A stretch of DNA of 64,000 nt, taken from positions 744,001-808,000 of the forward strand of contig JAXLRM010000003.1 of the NCBI GenBank assembly GCA_046331095.1. Direction: 5' to 3'. Both the position numbers and the translations under genes were made by a program. Position 1 is the first letter of the stretch. The number at the start of each line of letters is the position of its first letter. Below, one piece after another: positions 7,588 to 16,334 of the stretch. A model generated the notes under the pieces. That model saw only the letters and a program-made list of their open reading frames with translations. It was not told the origin of the DNA and made no database searches. Source of the DNA: JAIBAC01 sp046331095. Lineage in GTDB: Bacteria > Actinomycetota > Acidimicrobiia > UBA2766.

Positions 7588-10500
7588 CTAGGAGCAACCC
7601 ATGGAGGTGCCGCAGTTCATGCAGCGGTAGCAGGAGCCGTTGCGGACTGTGATGTGTCCGCAGGTGGTGCACATGGGGGCGTCGCCCATCATGGTGGAGA
7701 GCTGCGCGGAGACCTGGTGGGTCTCGGTCACCGAGATCGAGACGGTCTCGGCGACGACGCTGGCCCCGTTGCCGTTGCCGTTGCCGTTCGCCGGTGTCGC
7801 CGGGGCTGTCCCTGGTGCTTGGGCCTCGGGGGCGGGCGGCGTCGCCTCTGGCGCTTCTGTCCCGATCGCTGCCGCCTGGGCACGAGACGCTTCGGAGCGT
7901 TCCTGCGACGTCGGTTGCACCTCGTCGATCTCGGGCTTGACGTGCGCGAGGTCGTAGCGCTGGAGGTATTCGATGCCGAGCACCCGGAAGACGTAGTCCA
8001 CGAGCGATGTGGCCATCTTGACGTTCGCGTGGCCCTCGACCATGCCGTGGGGTTCGAACCGGGTGAACGCGAAGGTCTCGACGAACTCCTCGAGCGGCAC
8101 GCCGTACTGGAGGCCCTTGCTGATCGCGATCGCGAAGCTGTTGACGATCGAGCGGAGGGTCGCGCCCTCTTTGGCGACGTCGATGAAGATCTCGCCGAGG
8201 CTGCCGTCCTCGTATTCTCCGGTCCGCAGGTACAGCTTCTGGCCGCCGACCTTGGCTTCGTGGGTCCAGCCGTAGCGCTTGGCGGGCAGCGGCCTCCGGA
8301 ACGGGTTCCATGCCAGCGTCGAGTTGATCGCGGCCGTGATCTGGACCTGCTCGGCTACGTCTTCGGCGCCGGCGTCGTCGTCGGCTTCGGTCTCGGCCTT
8401 GGTCGACAGCGGCTGGGAGAGCTTGCAGCCGTCACGGTAGAGGGCGACGGCCTTGAGGCCTCTCTCCCAGCCGAGACGGTAGGCGTGGCCGATCTCGTCC
8501 TCGGTGGACTCGTTCGGCATGTTGATCGTCTTCGAGATCGCCCCCGAAAGGAACGGCTGCGCGGCGGCCATCATCTCGATGTGTCCCGCGACGCTGATGT
8601 AGCGCACGCCGTCGCCGCAGGGGTTGGCGCAGTCGAAGACCGGGTAGTGGGCGGGGTCGAGACCGGGGGCGCCCTCGACGGTCTGGTGCCCGCAGCAGTG
8701 CAGTGACGCACGTGCGATCTCGGCTTCCGTGAAGCCGAGAGAGCCTGCGAGGTCGGCATCCGCGTCGAGGCCGAGGCGCTCAATCGTCTCGGGGCCGAGG
8801 ACCCAGGGGGCGAGTGCGCCACGGATGTCGAACGAGGACGGCAGGGCCTCCTCGACGGAGTCGAGGTCGGCGTCGGTCAGCCCCTTGGCGGCGAGGCTCT
8901 GGCGGTTGACGCTCTCGTGGTCGAGACGGTTGGTGCCGAGCACGTAGGCGAGGATGCGTTCGATCTCGGACGGGCTGTAGCCGAGATGGGTGAGCGCGGG
9001 CTCGATGCCCTGGTTCGCGATCTTCCAGTAGCCGCCGCCGGCGAGCTTCTTGAACTTGACCAACGCGAAGTCGGGTTCGACGCCGGTGGTGTCGCAGTCC
9101 ATCAGCAGGCCGATCGTGCCCGTCGGCGCGAGCACCGACACCTGCGCGTTGCGGTACCCGTGGGCGTCGCCGAGGTCCGCTGCTTCGTCCCATGCGCCGC
9201 GAGCTGCCTCGAGCAGGTCTGCGGGGCACGCGCCCGCGTCGATGGCGACGGGCAGGACGGTGAGGTCCTCGTAGTCGGCGGGGTCCGCCGCGTACGCGGC
9301 ACGCCGGTGGTTGCGCACGACCCGAGCCATGTGCTCACGGTTGCGCTCGTAGCCGGGGAAGGGCCCGAGTTCGGCGGCCGTCCGGGCGGACTGCGCGTAC
9401 GCCTCGCCGGTCATGATCGCCGAGAGCGCTCCGCAGATGGCGCGGCCCTCGTCGCTGTCGTAGGCGACACCGGTTCGCATGAGCAACGAACCGAGGTTGG
9501 CGTAGCCGAGGCCGAGGGTGCGGAACTCGTAGGACCTCTTCGCGATCTCCGCTGACGGGTACGCGGCCATGAGCACGCTGATCTCGAGCACCGTCGTCCA
9601 GAGGCGTACGGCGTGGCGGTAGCCGGCGACGTCGAAGGTGCCGTCCTCGTCGAGGAACTTCACGAGGTTGATCGACGCGAGGTTGCATGCCGTGTCGTCG
9701 AGGAACATGTACTCGCTGCAGGGGTTGCTGGCGTTGATGCGCCCGTCCTCGGGGCACGTGTGCCACGCGTTGATCGTCGTGTCGTACTGCATGCCCGGAT
9801 CGGCCGACACCCAGGCGGCCTTGCTGATGCGCTCCCACAGATCGCGGGCGCGCACACGCTTGACGACCTCGCCGTTGACGCGCCCGAGGAGGTCCCAGTC
9901 GGCATCGGCGTCGACGGCTTCGAAGAAGCGGTCTGAGACCCGCACGGAGTTGTTGGCGTTCTGCCCGCTCACGGTGCTGTAGGCCTCGCCCTCGAAGTCG
10001 GCCTCGTAACCACCCGCGACCAGGGCGGCCACCTTGGCCTCTTCGTCGGCCTTCCACGAGACGAACTTCTCTACATCGGGATGGTCGACGTCGAGGACGA
10101 CCATCTTCGCTGCCCGGCGCGTGGTGCCACCTGACTTGATCGCACCCGCGGCGCGGTCACCGACCTTGAGGAAGCTGAGCAGCCCCGACGAAGTCCCCCC
10201 TCCCGAGAGCGACTCGCCCTCACCGCGGATCGCCGAGAAGTTGGAACCGGTGCCCGAGCCGTACTTGAAGATGCGGGCCTCACGGGTCAACAGGTCCATG
10301 ATCCCGCCCGGATTCACGAGATCGTCGGAGACCGAGAGGATGAAGCAGGCATGCGGTTGAGGGTGGCTGTAGGCGTCGGATGCCTCGGTGAGCTCGCCGG
10401 TGTCGGGGTCGACGAAGTGGTGGCCCTGAGCCGGCCCGGTGATCCCGTAGGAGTGGGCGAGGCCGGTGTTGAACCACTGCGGCGAGTTCGGCGCGGCCAC

Positions 10501-10869
10501 CTGGTGGGTGAGCATGTAGGCGAGCTCGTCCTCGAACGCCGACGCGTCGTCCGCGCTCGCGAAGTAGCCGTGCTCTTCGCCCCAGTGGCGCCAGCAGGAC
10601 ACGAGGCGGGTGAAGACCCCTTTGGCTGACTCCTCACCGCCGGACCCGGTACCCGGCACGCCGGCGCGGCGGAAGTACTTCGACACCATGATGTCGCCGG
10701 CGACCTGGCTCCAGTCGGTCGGGATCTCGCCGCTGCCCTCGAAGACGAGACCGCCGTCGGGATTGGTGATGCGCGTGGTCCGCTGTTCCCACTCGGCGGT
10801 GCCGAACACGTTGTCGAGGCCGGTGCCGATTCCGGTGGTGAACCGTCGGTCGATGCGGAGTCCGCCCAT
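7588..10869 (-). CDS. nrdJ: adenosylcobalamin-dependent (class II) ribonucleoside-diphosphate reductase
   Basis: Reduces ribonucleotides to deoxyribonucleotides using coenzyme B12 to create the active-site radical. It is therefore oxygen-independent. The 1093-residue length matches large actinobacterial NrdJ proteins. Visible features are the NTGLAHSYG and GSGTGSNFSAIRGEGE substrate/effector regions, the NPCSE active-site motif (Asn382, Cys384, Glu386) and the LAPTGTIGLLMDCDTTGVEP loop. A cysteine-rich zinc-ribbon tail (CTTC, CYRCMNC, final CS) acts as the re-reducing thiol arm. The gene stands alone with a 411-bp leader and no adjacent nrdR. It is transcribed leftward into the tandem repeat array. 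Confidence 0.96.
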   Translation of the reverse strand: MGGLRIDRRFTTGIGTGLDNVFGTAEWEQRTTRITNPDGGLVFEGSGEIPTDWSQVAGDIMVSKYFRRAGVPGTGSGGEESAKGVFTRLVSCWRHWGEEHGYFASADDASAFEDELAYMLTHQVAAPNSPQWFNTGLAHSYGITGPAQGHHFVDPDTGELTEASDAYSHPQPHACFILSVSDDLVNPGGIMDLLTREARIFKYGSGTGSNFSAIRGEGESLSGGGTSSGLLSFLKVGDRAAGAIKSGGTTRRAAKMVVLDVDHPDVEKFVSWKADEEAKVAALVAGGYEADFEGEAYSTVSGQNANNSVRVSDRFFEAVDADADWDLLGRVNGEVVKRVRARDLWERISKAAWVSADPGMQYDTTINAWHTCPEDGRINASNPCSEYMFLDDTACNLASINLVKFLDEDGTFDVAGYRHAVRLWTTVLEISVLMAAYPSAEIAKRSYEFRTLGLGYANLGSLLMRTGVAYDSDEGRAICGALSAIMTGEAYAQSARTAAELGPFPGYERNREHMARVVRNHRRAAYAADPADYEDLTVLPVAIDAGACPADLLEAARGAWDEAADLGDAHGYRNAQVSVLAPTGTIGLLMDCDTTGVEPDFALVKFKKLAGGGYWKIANQGIEPALTHLGYSPSEIERILAYVLGTNRLDHESVNRQSLAAKGLTDADLDSVEEALPSSFDIRGALAPWVLGPETIERLGLDADADLAGSLGFTEAEIARASLHCCGHQTVEGAPGLDPAHYPVFDCANPCGDGVRYISVAGHIEMMAAAQPFLSGAISKTINMPNESTEDEIGHAYRLGWERGLKAVALYRDGCKLSQPLSTKAETEADDDAGAEDVAEQVQITAAINSTLAWNPFRRPLPAKRYGWTHEAKVGGQKLYLRTGEYEDGSLGEIFIDVAKEGATLRSIVNSFAIAISKGLQYGVPLEEFVETFAFTRFEPHGMVEGHANVKMATSLVDYVFRVLGIEYLQRYDLAHVKPEIDEVQPTSQERSEASRAQAAAIGTEAPEATPPAPEAQAPGTAPATPANGNGNGNGASVVAETVSISVTETHQVSAQLSTMMGDAPMCTTCGHITVRNGSCYRCMNCGTSMGCS

Positions 10870-11280
10870 TCCCTTGCCTCTCTCGGTCGCTCTGTTTCTG
10901 CCCTGTCAGTCACATACCGGAGCGCGCGCGGGCCAAGAGGAGTGGGCTCCGGGTCTTGTGGCGCCCTCCGGGGAAGCGATCTCGGAGGGGGGACTCCACT
11001 GTAATTCTCTTCGTGTAATTCCGCCAGTGGTTTTCTGGTCTCGGACCCCTGGGCGGAACACCCCATGACCTGCGCGTTCGCGGAACCACACCACCGAGAG
11101 TGGCCAGGCGGTCACTGCAGTGCGGTGTGGTCGGGAACCGTATCGCGGCTCCCCGACCTAACCGCGGCACGCGGCGAAATCCGTGGTGAACTCACACTCT
11201 GACCTGGCATTTCGCGTGGTCGGTGGTGCCCCCGCGCGCCGATCCACAGGTGTGCACGCATGTGGATGCAACTCCGGCTC
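10870..11280 (-). promoter_or_regulatory. nrdJ leader region with overlapping inverted repeats
   Basis: This gap upstream of nrdJ has no supportable gene. It holds an inverted repeat ACCACACC/GGTGTGGT (11085-11092 with 11124-11131) enclosing the palindrome CACTGCAGTG (11113-11122). A second stem, GGTCGGG/CCCGACC (11129-11135 with 11152-11158), shares three bases with the first. Nearer the gene are two direct copies of TGTAATTC 14 bp apart (11000-11007 and 11014-11021), flanked by CCACTG/CAGTGG. These could be operators or a structured RNA leader. I could not find a convincing cobalamin riboswitch core or NrdR box. Confidence 0.4.
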
Positions 11281-11865
11281 TCAGGAGATCCGGGCGAGCT
11301 CGGCCACCGCCGCCCGTAGCGCACGCGACCGGTGGCTCACCGACGCCTTCTCCTCCGGGGTCGCCTCGCCGAAGGTCACGTCCCAGCCGTCGGGCTCGAA
11401 CAGCGGGTCGTAGCCGAAACCACCGCTGCCGGCCGGCTCGCGGCGCAGGCAGCCCTCGACCGTGCCCGACACGGTCGAGTCGATGGTGTCGCCGACGATC
11501 GCAATCACGCAGCGGAAACGGCAGCGCCTGTCGGCCACTCCCGACATGCGCTCCAAGAGCAGTGCGTTGTTGGCCGCGTCCGCCCCGGCGCCGTCGACTC
11601 CGGCGTACCGGGCCGAGCGGACTCCCGGAGCGCCGTCGAGCGCGTCGACCTCGAGACCCGAGTCGTCAGCGAGCGCCAGCAATCCCGTCGACCTGTGCAC
11701 CGCCGTGGCCTTGAGGATGGCGTTCTCCTCGAAGGTGTCGCCCGTCTCCGCGACGTCGTCCCATTCGAGGCCGCGTGCGAGCACGACACCGGGGGCGAGT
11801 ACGGCCAGCAGTGCCTTCAGCTCGCGCTGCTTGGCGGCGTTCTTGGTTGCCAGGACCACGTCCAC
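11281..11865 (-). CDS. rdgB: XTP/dITP diphosphatase (RdgB/HAM1 family)
   Basis: Removes inosine, xanthosine and other non-canonical purine triphosphates by hydrolysing them to monophosphate and pyrophosphate, preventing their incorporation into nucleic acid. Starting at the GTG at 11865 gives 194 residues, the usual size. Family blocks are clear: VLATKN-x-KQREL, TFEENAILKA, LADDSGLEVDALDGAPGVRSARYAG, GFGYDPLFEP and KASVSHRSRAL. A longer reading back to 11988 would overlap rph and encodes no family sequence. It lies seven bases after the rph stop, in the same order as rphA-Rv1341 of M. tuberculosis. Confidence 0.92.
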   Translation of the reverse strand: MDVVLATKNAAKQRELKALLAVLAPGVVLARGLEWDDVAETGDTFEENAILKATAVHRSTGLLALADDSGLEVDALDGAPGVRSARYAGVDGAGADAANNALLLERMSGVADRRCRFRCVIAIVGDTIDSTVSGTVEGCLRREPAGSGGFGYDPLFEPDGWDVTFGEATPEEKASVSHRSRALRAAVAELARIS

Positions 11866-11872
11866 GACGGGC

Positions 11873-12634
11873 TCAGGTGATCGCGCCGGAGGTGATCCCG
11901 AGAGCCACCCTCTGTTTCGCGAAGAGCTCGGTGCAGCCCGCCACGGCGAGGTCCAAGAGGGCGTCGAGCTCGCTGCGGTCGAACGCAACGCCCTCGGCGG
12001 TGCCCTGCACCTCGACGAAACGGCCGTCGCCGGTCATGACGACGTTCATGTCCGTCTCCGCGTTGGCGTCCTCGACGTAGGGCAGGTCGAGAACCGCGCG
12101 TCCGTCGACGACCCCCACGCTGACTGCCGCGCACTGACCGACGACGGGGTTCGCCTCGATACGCCCGTCGGCGACGAGGCGTGCGCACGCGTCGTGCAGT
12201 GCGACCCACGCCCCCGTGATCGCCGCCGTGCGGGTCCCGCCGTCGGCCTGCAGCACGTCGCAGTCGAGGTAGACCGAACGGTCGGCGAGGAGGGTCATGT
12301 CGACCACAGCGCGCAGGGAACGGCCCACGAGACGCTCGATCTCCTTGGTGCGTCCACCGGCGCCGTTGCGCTCACGGCGCTTCCGGTCGGCGGTGGAGCC
12401 GGGCAGCATCGAGTACTCGGCCGTGACCCAGCCCAGGCCGGAGTCGCGCCGCCAGCGGGGCACGGAGTCCTCGACCGACGCCGTGCAGAGCACCCGGGTG
12501 CGACCGAACGAGATGAGCACCGAACCCGGCGTCATGTCGGTGAAGTCGCGCTCGATCACGACCTCGCGCAGCTGGTCCGGCTTGCGTCCGTCTGAGCGCA
12601 GGCCGGAGGGTGCAGGGGTGGTGGGGGTGTCCAT
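11873..12634 (-). CDS. rph: ribonuclease PH
   Basis: A phosphate-dependent 3'-5' exoribonuclease that trims tRNA 3' ends and other RNAs. With the ATG at 12634 the protein has 253 residues. The match includes RSDGRKPDQLR, RTRVLCTASVEDSVPRW, GWVTAEYSMLPGST, R-rich RKRRERNGAGGRTKEIERLVGRSLR, LDCDVLQADGGTRTAAITGA and DLPYVEDANAETDMNVVMT. All of these are diagnostic blocks of RNase PH. It is upstream of and probably cotranscribed with rdgB. The upstream extension to 12685 lacks conservation and enters the repeat region. Confidence 0.95.
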   Translation of the reverse strand: MDTPTTPAPSGLRSDGRKPDQLREVVIERDFTDMTPGSVLISFGRTRVLCTASVEDSVPRWRRDSGLGWVTAEYSMLPGSTADRKRRERNGAGGRTKEIERLVGRSLRAVVDMTLLADRSVYLDCDVLQADGGTRTAAITGAWVALHDACARLVADGRIEANPVVGQCAAVSVGVVDGRAVLDLPYVEDANAETDMNVVMTGDGRFVEVQGTAEGVAFDRSELDALLDLAVAGCTELFAKQRVALGITSGAIT

Positions 12635-12690
12635 CGGCGGGGAGGGTACGCCAACGCCTTCCCGCCGGGCCATGTGCGGTCTCATCTCAC

Positions 12691-12810
12691 CCAGGCTCGG
12701 AGAACAGACCGGCCACCTGGCCAGGGTCGGAGAACAGAGCGGCCACCTGGCCAGGGTCGGAGAACAGGAGCGCGTCTACATGTAGCTGCAGTTCTCCAAC
12801 CCCCTCGGTT
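12691..12810. repeat. 30-bp tandem repeat with inverted partners
   Basis: Two full 30-bp units (12691-12720, 12721-12750) and a partial third (12751-12767) share CCAGG-x-TCGGAGAACAGA followed by GCGGCCACCTGG. The CCTGGCCAGG junctions are palindromic. Downstream, GTTCTCCAACC near 12791 and 12821 is an inverted, slightly diverged copy of GGTCGGAGAAC. A palindrome CTACATGTAG (12776-12785) lies between the arms. The block sits in the 278-bp gap between rph and the upstream hydrolase gene, where I see no gene. Confidence 0.8.
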
Positions 12811-12912
12811 TGGCCGGATCGTTCTCCAACCTCCCCGGCGGGCCGGATCGGCACTCCGGCCTCGGGCTGGTGCGCACCGCCCGGAGAGGTCTCGCCGGGA
12901 TCCGCGTCCGGC

Positions 12913-13704
12913 TCAGGCCACGGCGTCGGTCTCTTCGCCCGGGTCGGTCCAGGTGCGGGTCTCGATGTCGTAGACCCCGCCGGGGTGCGCGAGGTGGACG
13001 GGTACGTCGCCGGCGGCCGCACGTGCCTCGTCACGCGAGGTGGCATGGTCGTGTGTGGGCCAGAAGTGCGTGAGCACGAGGTCACGCGTCGACGCACGCT
13101 TGGCGTACTCGCCCGCCTGCTCGGCCGTGAGGTGCAGCGGCGCGCCGCAGTCGTTGTTCTGGTAGGACGCCTCGCACAGGAGTACGTCGCTGTCGCGGGC
13201 GAACACATCGAGGTCCATACCGGGGCCGGTGTCGGCGGAGTAGGTGAGGATTCCCTCCGGAGACTCGGCGCGGACGGCGTGGGTCGGCACCGGATGGTCG
13301 GTGATCGCGAAGTCGAGGTGGATGTCGCCGACCTCGACGGTTTCACCGGGTTTCACGTAGCGGAAGTCGAAGATGTAGTTGAGCTTGCATGCGGTGTCGC
13401 CCACGAGGAGCTGCGCGAGCTGGTCCTCGGTGCCGGACGGGCAGTACACGGGCAGGCGTCGTGCCTCGGGGTTGAAGCGGAGGGCGTAGTAGAGCGGGTA
13501 GATGTCGAGGCAGTGGTCCGAGTGCAGATGGCTCAGCACGAGCGCGTCGATGCTCGTGTAGTCGCGGACCTGTTGCAATGCGGCGAACGTGCCGGTGCCG
13601 CAGTCGAGCCACACCGAGGCTGTTGCGTCCTCGATCACGTAGCCGCTGCTCGGACTCCACGGGGTCGGGTACGTGCCCGAACACCCGAGTACGCGCAGGC
13701 GCAT
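12913..13704 (-). CDS. metallo-beta-lactamase-fold hydrolase, Rv1339-type (probable cyclic nucleotide phosphodiesterase)
   Basis: A 263-residue MBL-fold protein starting MRLRVLGCSGTYPTPWSPSSGY. Metal ligands are in LSHLHSDHCLD, ITDHPVPTHA, YSADTGP, LLCEASY and a late LTHFWP. The closest family I recognise is mycobacterial Rv1339, reported as an atypical class II cAMP phosphodiesterase. RNase Z-like or arylsulfatase-like activity is an alternative from fold alone. Position supports the assignment: M. tuberculosis has murI-Rv1339-rphA-Rv1341, the same order as here. The gene is 42 bases downstream of murI. Confidence 0.82.
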   Translation of the reverse strand: MRLRVLGCSGTYPTPWSPSSGYVIEDATASVWLDCGTGTFAALQQVRDYTSIDALVLSHLHSDHCLDIYPLYYALRFNPEARRLPVYCPSGTEDQLAQLLVGDTACKLNYIFDFRYVKPGETVEVGDIHLDFAITDHPVPTHAVRAESPEGILTYSADTGPGMDLDVFARDSDVLLCEASYQNNDCGAPLHLTAEQAGEYAKRASTRDLVLTHFWPTHDHATSRDEARAAAGDVPVHLAHPGGVYDIETRTWTDPGEETDAVA

Positions 13705-13746
13705 CGCCCCCCCTGTTCGAGTTGGCAGGAAGCTTACCCGCGCCTT

Positions 13747-14562
13747 TCAGCGGCCGAACCACTCGAGGTGCTCCACGGTCGCGACCTCCGGCCCCAGGAA
13801 TCGCTCCCCGAGGCGCTGGAACGTCTCGGTGTCGCCTGTGCAGACGAACCTGTGCCTGCCGGGCGCAGAGGTGGCGTCGCGGCGTCGCCGGGTGCCCGTG
13901 AGCGACATGATGTCGGCTACCTCGAACGCGGTCTCGTCCGCAGAGGAGATCAGCGTCACGTCGCGCCCGACGGTGTCGGAGATCACGCGGGCCAGCAGCG
14001 GGTAGTGCGTGCACCCGAGGATCAGGGTGTCGACCGCGGCGAGACGCAGCGGCGCGAGGTACTCCTCGGCAACAGCTGCGACCTCGGGCCCCGACGTCTC
14101 GCCACGCTCGACGAACTCCACGAAGCGCGGGCACGCGACGCTCTCGAGCACCGCGTCTGCGCGCATCCGCCCGAGAGCGTCCTCGTAGGCGCCTGAACCG
14201 ACGGTGGCGGCGGTCCCGATCATTCCGAGGCGCCGCCGGCTCGTCGCCCGCAGCCCGGCCCGCAACCCGGGTTCGACGACTCCGAGGATCGGGACGGCGA
14301 ACGTGGCCTGCGCCTCGGCGAGCGCGGCGGCAGCGGCGGTGTTGCACGCGACCACGACGAGCTTGACCCCCTGGCGCACGAGCCAGTCGACGATCTCGAG
14401 CGCGAACTCGCGGACCTCGGCGAGCTCACGCGGGCCGAAGGGCCCCCGGGCCGTGTCGCCGAGGTAGAGCAGGTCCTCGCCGGGCAGCACGTCGATGACC
14501 GCGCGGGCAACCGTGAGGCCACCGACGCCGGAGTCGAACATGCCGATCGGGCGGTCGTCCAC
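13747..14562 (-). CDS. murI: glutamate racemase
   Basis: Interconverts L- and D-glutamate for peptidoglycan precursor synthesis. The 271-residue protein starts IGMFDSGVGGLTVARA. It carries both catalytic cysteines in their standard contexts, VVACNTAAAAAL and ILGCTHYPLL. The LLYLGDTARGPFGPR block contains the substrate-binding residues. It starts three bases after the stop of cysM, so the two are almost certainly cotranscribed. M. tuberculosis has a rhomboid gene between cysM and murI; here that gene is absent. Confidence 0.96.
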   Translation of the reverse strand: MDDRPIGMFDSGVGGLTVARAVIDVLPGEDLLYLGDTARGPFGPRELAEVREFALEIVDWLVRQGVKLVVVACNTAAAAALAEAQATFAVPILGVVEPGLRAGLRATSRRRLGMIGTAATVGSGAYEDALGRMRADAVLESVACPRFVEFVERGETSGPEVAAVAEEYLAPLRLAAVDTLILGCTHYPLLARVISDTVGRDVTLISSADETAFEVADIMSLTGTRRRRDATSAPGRHRFVCTGDTETFQRLGERFLGPEVATVEHLEWFGR

Positions 14563-14565
14563 ACC

Positions 14566-15498
14566 TCACCAGATGTTCGTGTGCTCGAGCGTCTCCTCGA
14601 CCCGAGCGAGGTCGTCGGTCCAGGCTCCGGTCGAGAGGTACTTCCAGCCGCCGTCGGGGAAGAGCACGACGATGGTGCCCGACTCGATGCGGCCGGCGGC
14701 GCGCACGGCGGCGAAGAGGGCGGCACCCGACGACAACCCGCTGAAGATGCCGCACTTGCGCAGGAGCTCGCGGGAGCACTCGACGGCGGCCATGTCGCGC
14801 ACGATGATCTTGCCGTCGAGGACGCTCGGGTCGAAGATCGGCGGCACGTAGCCGTCGTCGAGGCTGCGTAGGCCCTGCACGATCTCACCGGCGGGCGGCT
14901 CCGCGGCGAGGACCTCGACGTCGGGCTTCTCGGCCTTGAGGTACCGGCCGGTGCCGACGAGGGTCCCCGAGGTGCCGAGACCGGCGACGAAGTGGGTTAT
15001 CGCGGGGCAGTCGCGCAGGATCTCGGGTCCAGTGCCGTCGAAGTGGGCCCGCCAGTTCGCCGGGTTCTCGTACTGGTTCAGGAACACGTGGCCGGACTCG
15101 GCTACGAGGCGCTGTGCGAGGCGCACGGCGCCGTTGCTGCCCTCGGCACCGGGCGAGTACACGATCTCGGCTCCGAACATGCGCAACAGTGTGGAGCGCT
15201 CCTCGCTGGCGTTGTCGGGCATGACGGCGATCATCCGGTAGCCGCGCAGGCGTGCGATCATCGCGAGCGCGATGCCGGTGTTGCCCGAGGTCGGTTCCAT
15301 GAACGTCGCACCCGGGGTGAGGGTGCCGTCGGCCTCGGCGGCGCGGATCATCGACCACGCGACCCGGTCCTTGACGGACCCGGTCGGGTTCTGGCCCTCG
15401 AGCTTCGCGTAGATGCGGACATCGGGGTTGGGAGATAGCTCGTGGATGCCCACGAGGGGCGTGTCCCCGATCAGGTCCAGGATCGACTCGACACGCAC
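14566..15498 (-). CDS. cysM: CysO-dependent cysteine synthase
   Basis: A 310-residue PLP enzyme of the cysteine synthase/CBS family. The PLP lysine is in GQNPTGSVKDR near residue 44. Substrate loop EPTSGNTGIALA and the GTSGTLVGTGR phosphate-binding loop are present. CysM proteins linked to cysO use O-phosphoserine and the thiocarboxylated carrier CysO-COSH rather than free sulfide. The adjacent cysO and mec genes make that the likely role here. It reads from cysO across 18 bases and into murI across three. Confidence 0.94.
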   Translation of the reverse strand: MRVESILDLIGDTPLVGIHELSPNPDVRIYAKLEGQNPTGSVKDRVAWSMIRAAEADGTLTPGATFMEPTSGNTGIALAMIARLRGYRMIAVMPDNASEERSTLLRMFGAEIVYSPGAEGSNGAVRLAQRLVAESGHVFLNQYENPANWRAHFDGTGPEILRDCPAITHFVAGLGTSGTLVGTGRYLKAEKPDVEVLAAEPPAGEIVQGLRSLDDGYVPPIFDPSVLDGKIIVRDMAAVECSRELLRKCGIFSGLSSGAALFAAVRAAGRIESGTIVVLFPDGGWKYLSTGAWTDDLARVEETLEHTNIW

Positions 15499-15516
15499 CT
15501 CAGCCGTTCGCCCTGC

Positions 15517-15795
15517 TCATCCCCCTGCGACGGCAGGCAGGATCGAGACGACGTCGCCGTCGCCCACCTTCGTCGCGAGGCTGTCGAGGTAGCGCACGTC
15601 CTCGTCGTTCACGTAGACGTTCACGAACCGCGGCAGGTCACCGTCGGCGCCGGGGAGGATCTGGTCGGCCATGGGAGGGAAACGCTCGCACAGGTCCGCG
15701 AGCACGTCGCCGAGAGTCGCGGCGTCGGAGTCGATGCTCGACTTGCCGCCCGCGAACGGGCGGAGCACGGTGGGTAGGCGCACCTCGACTGACAC
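15517..15795 (-). CDS. cysO: CysO sulfur-carrier protein (MoaD/ThiS fold)
   Basis: Starting at the GTG at 15795, which has AGAAGGGA just upstream, gives 92 residues, the size of M. tuberculosis CysO. The protein opens VSVEVRLPTVLRPFAGG and ends ILPAVAGG. The free C-terminal Gly-Gly is the group that is adenylated and thiocarboxylated to carry sulfur. CysM joins this sulfur to O-phosphoserine, leaving a CysO-cysteine adduct that Mec then cleaves. A longer frame reaching 15906 lacks family similarity. Confidence 0.92.
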   Translation of the reverse strand: MSVEVRLPTVLRPFAGGKSSIDSDAATLGDVLADLCERFPPMADQILPGADGDLPRFVNVYVNDEDVRYLDSLATKVGDGDVVSILPAVAGG

Positions 15796-15859
15796 TCGGA
15801 TCCCTTCTGGCGTCGTGGCTGCCCTGGTCGAAAGGCCGGGGGCCACATCTCCGGGCAGG

Positions 15860-16306
15860 TTACTCAGGATCGACGTGGACGGGTATCTCGGTGATCTCGC
15901 CCGCAAGGATCCGGAATGCCCGCATGACCGGCGGCCGGTCCCTCAGCCCGACAACGAGGTAGGCCCACTCCGGGTAAGACGCCTGGGCGACGTCGGTCGG
16001 TGACGGGTACGCGTCGCTGCGGGTGTGGGAGTGGAAGCCGCCGAGCATCTCGAGACCACGTGCCTCGGCATCACGCATCGCGGCCCACTGGTCGCGGGAG
16101 TCGACCCTGTAGCTCACGGGCGACGCGTCGGCGTTGGCGGTGCAGTACACGACCTCGACGCAGTCACCGGCGCCCGCGAGCAGCCCACATGCCTCGTCGG
16201 GCATCCCGCGGCGCGCGTGCTCCACGACTTCGGCCGCGCCCGTCCGGCTCAACCGGATCGACCACGGTCCGTCGTCGGGTCCGTCGCTCCTCGAGATGGT
16301 TTCCAC
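15860..16306 (-). CDS. mec: JAMM/MPN+ zinc protease cleaving CysO-cysteine
   Basis: From the GTG at 16306 the protein has 148 residues. It contains a complete JAMM zinc site: Glu38 in PDEACG, then HSHTRSDAYPSPTD giving His92, His94, Ser102 and Asp105 in H-x-H-x7-S-x2-D spacing. In the CysO pathway Mec releases free cysteine from the C-terminus of CysO. Its position directly upstream of cysO and cysM makes this the expected substrate. Earlier in-frame codons lie inside the hairpin-repeat cluster and are judged spurious. The start lacks a strong ribosome site. Confidence 0.9.
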   Translation of the reverse strand: METISRSDGPDDGPWSIRLSRTGAAEVVEHARRGMPDEACGLLAGAGDCVEVVYCTANADASPVSYRVDSRDQWAAMRDAEARGLEMLGGFHSHTRSDAYPSPTDVAQASYPEWAYLVVGLRDRPPVMRAFRILAGEITEIPVHVDPE

Positions 16307-16334
16307 GGCGCCGACCGTAGCGGTCGCCACCCCC

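Noticed and set aside
10870..11280. Cobalamin riboswitch or NrdR box before nrdJ
   Set aside because: No B12-box or GCCACTG-type core was found by eye on the nrdJ strand, and no palindrome matching the NrdR consensus. Only unassigned stems and direct repeats are visible.
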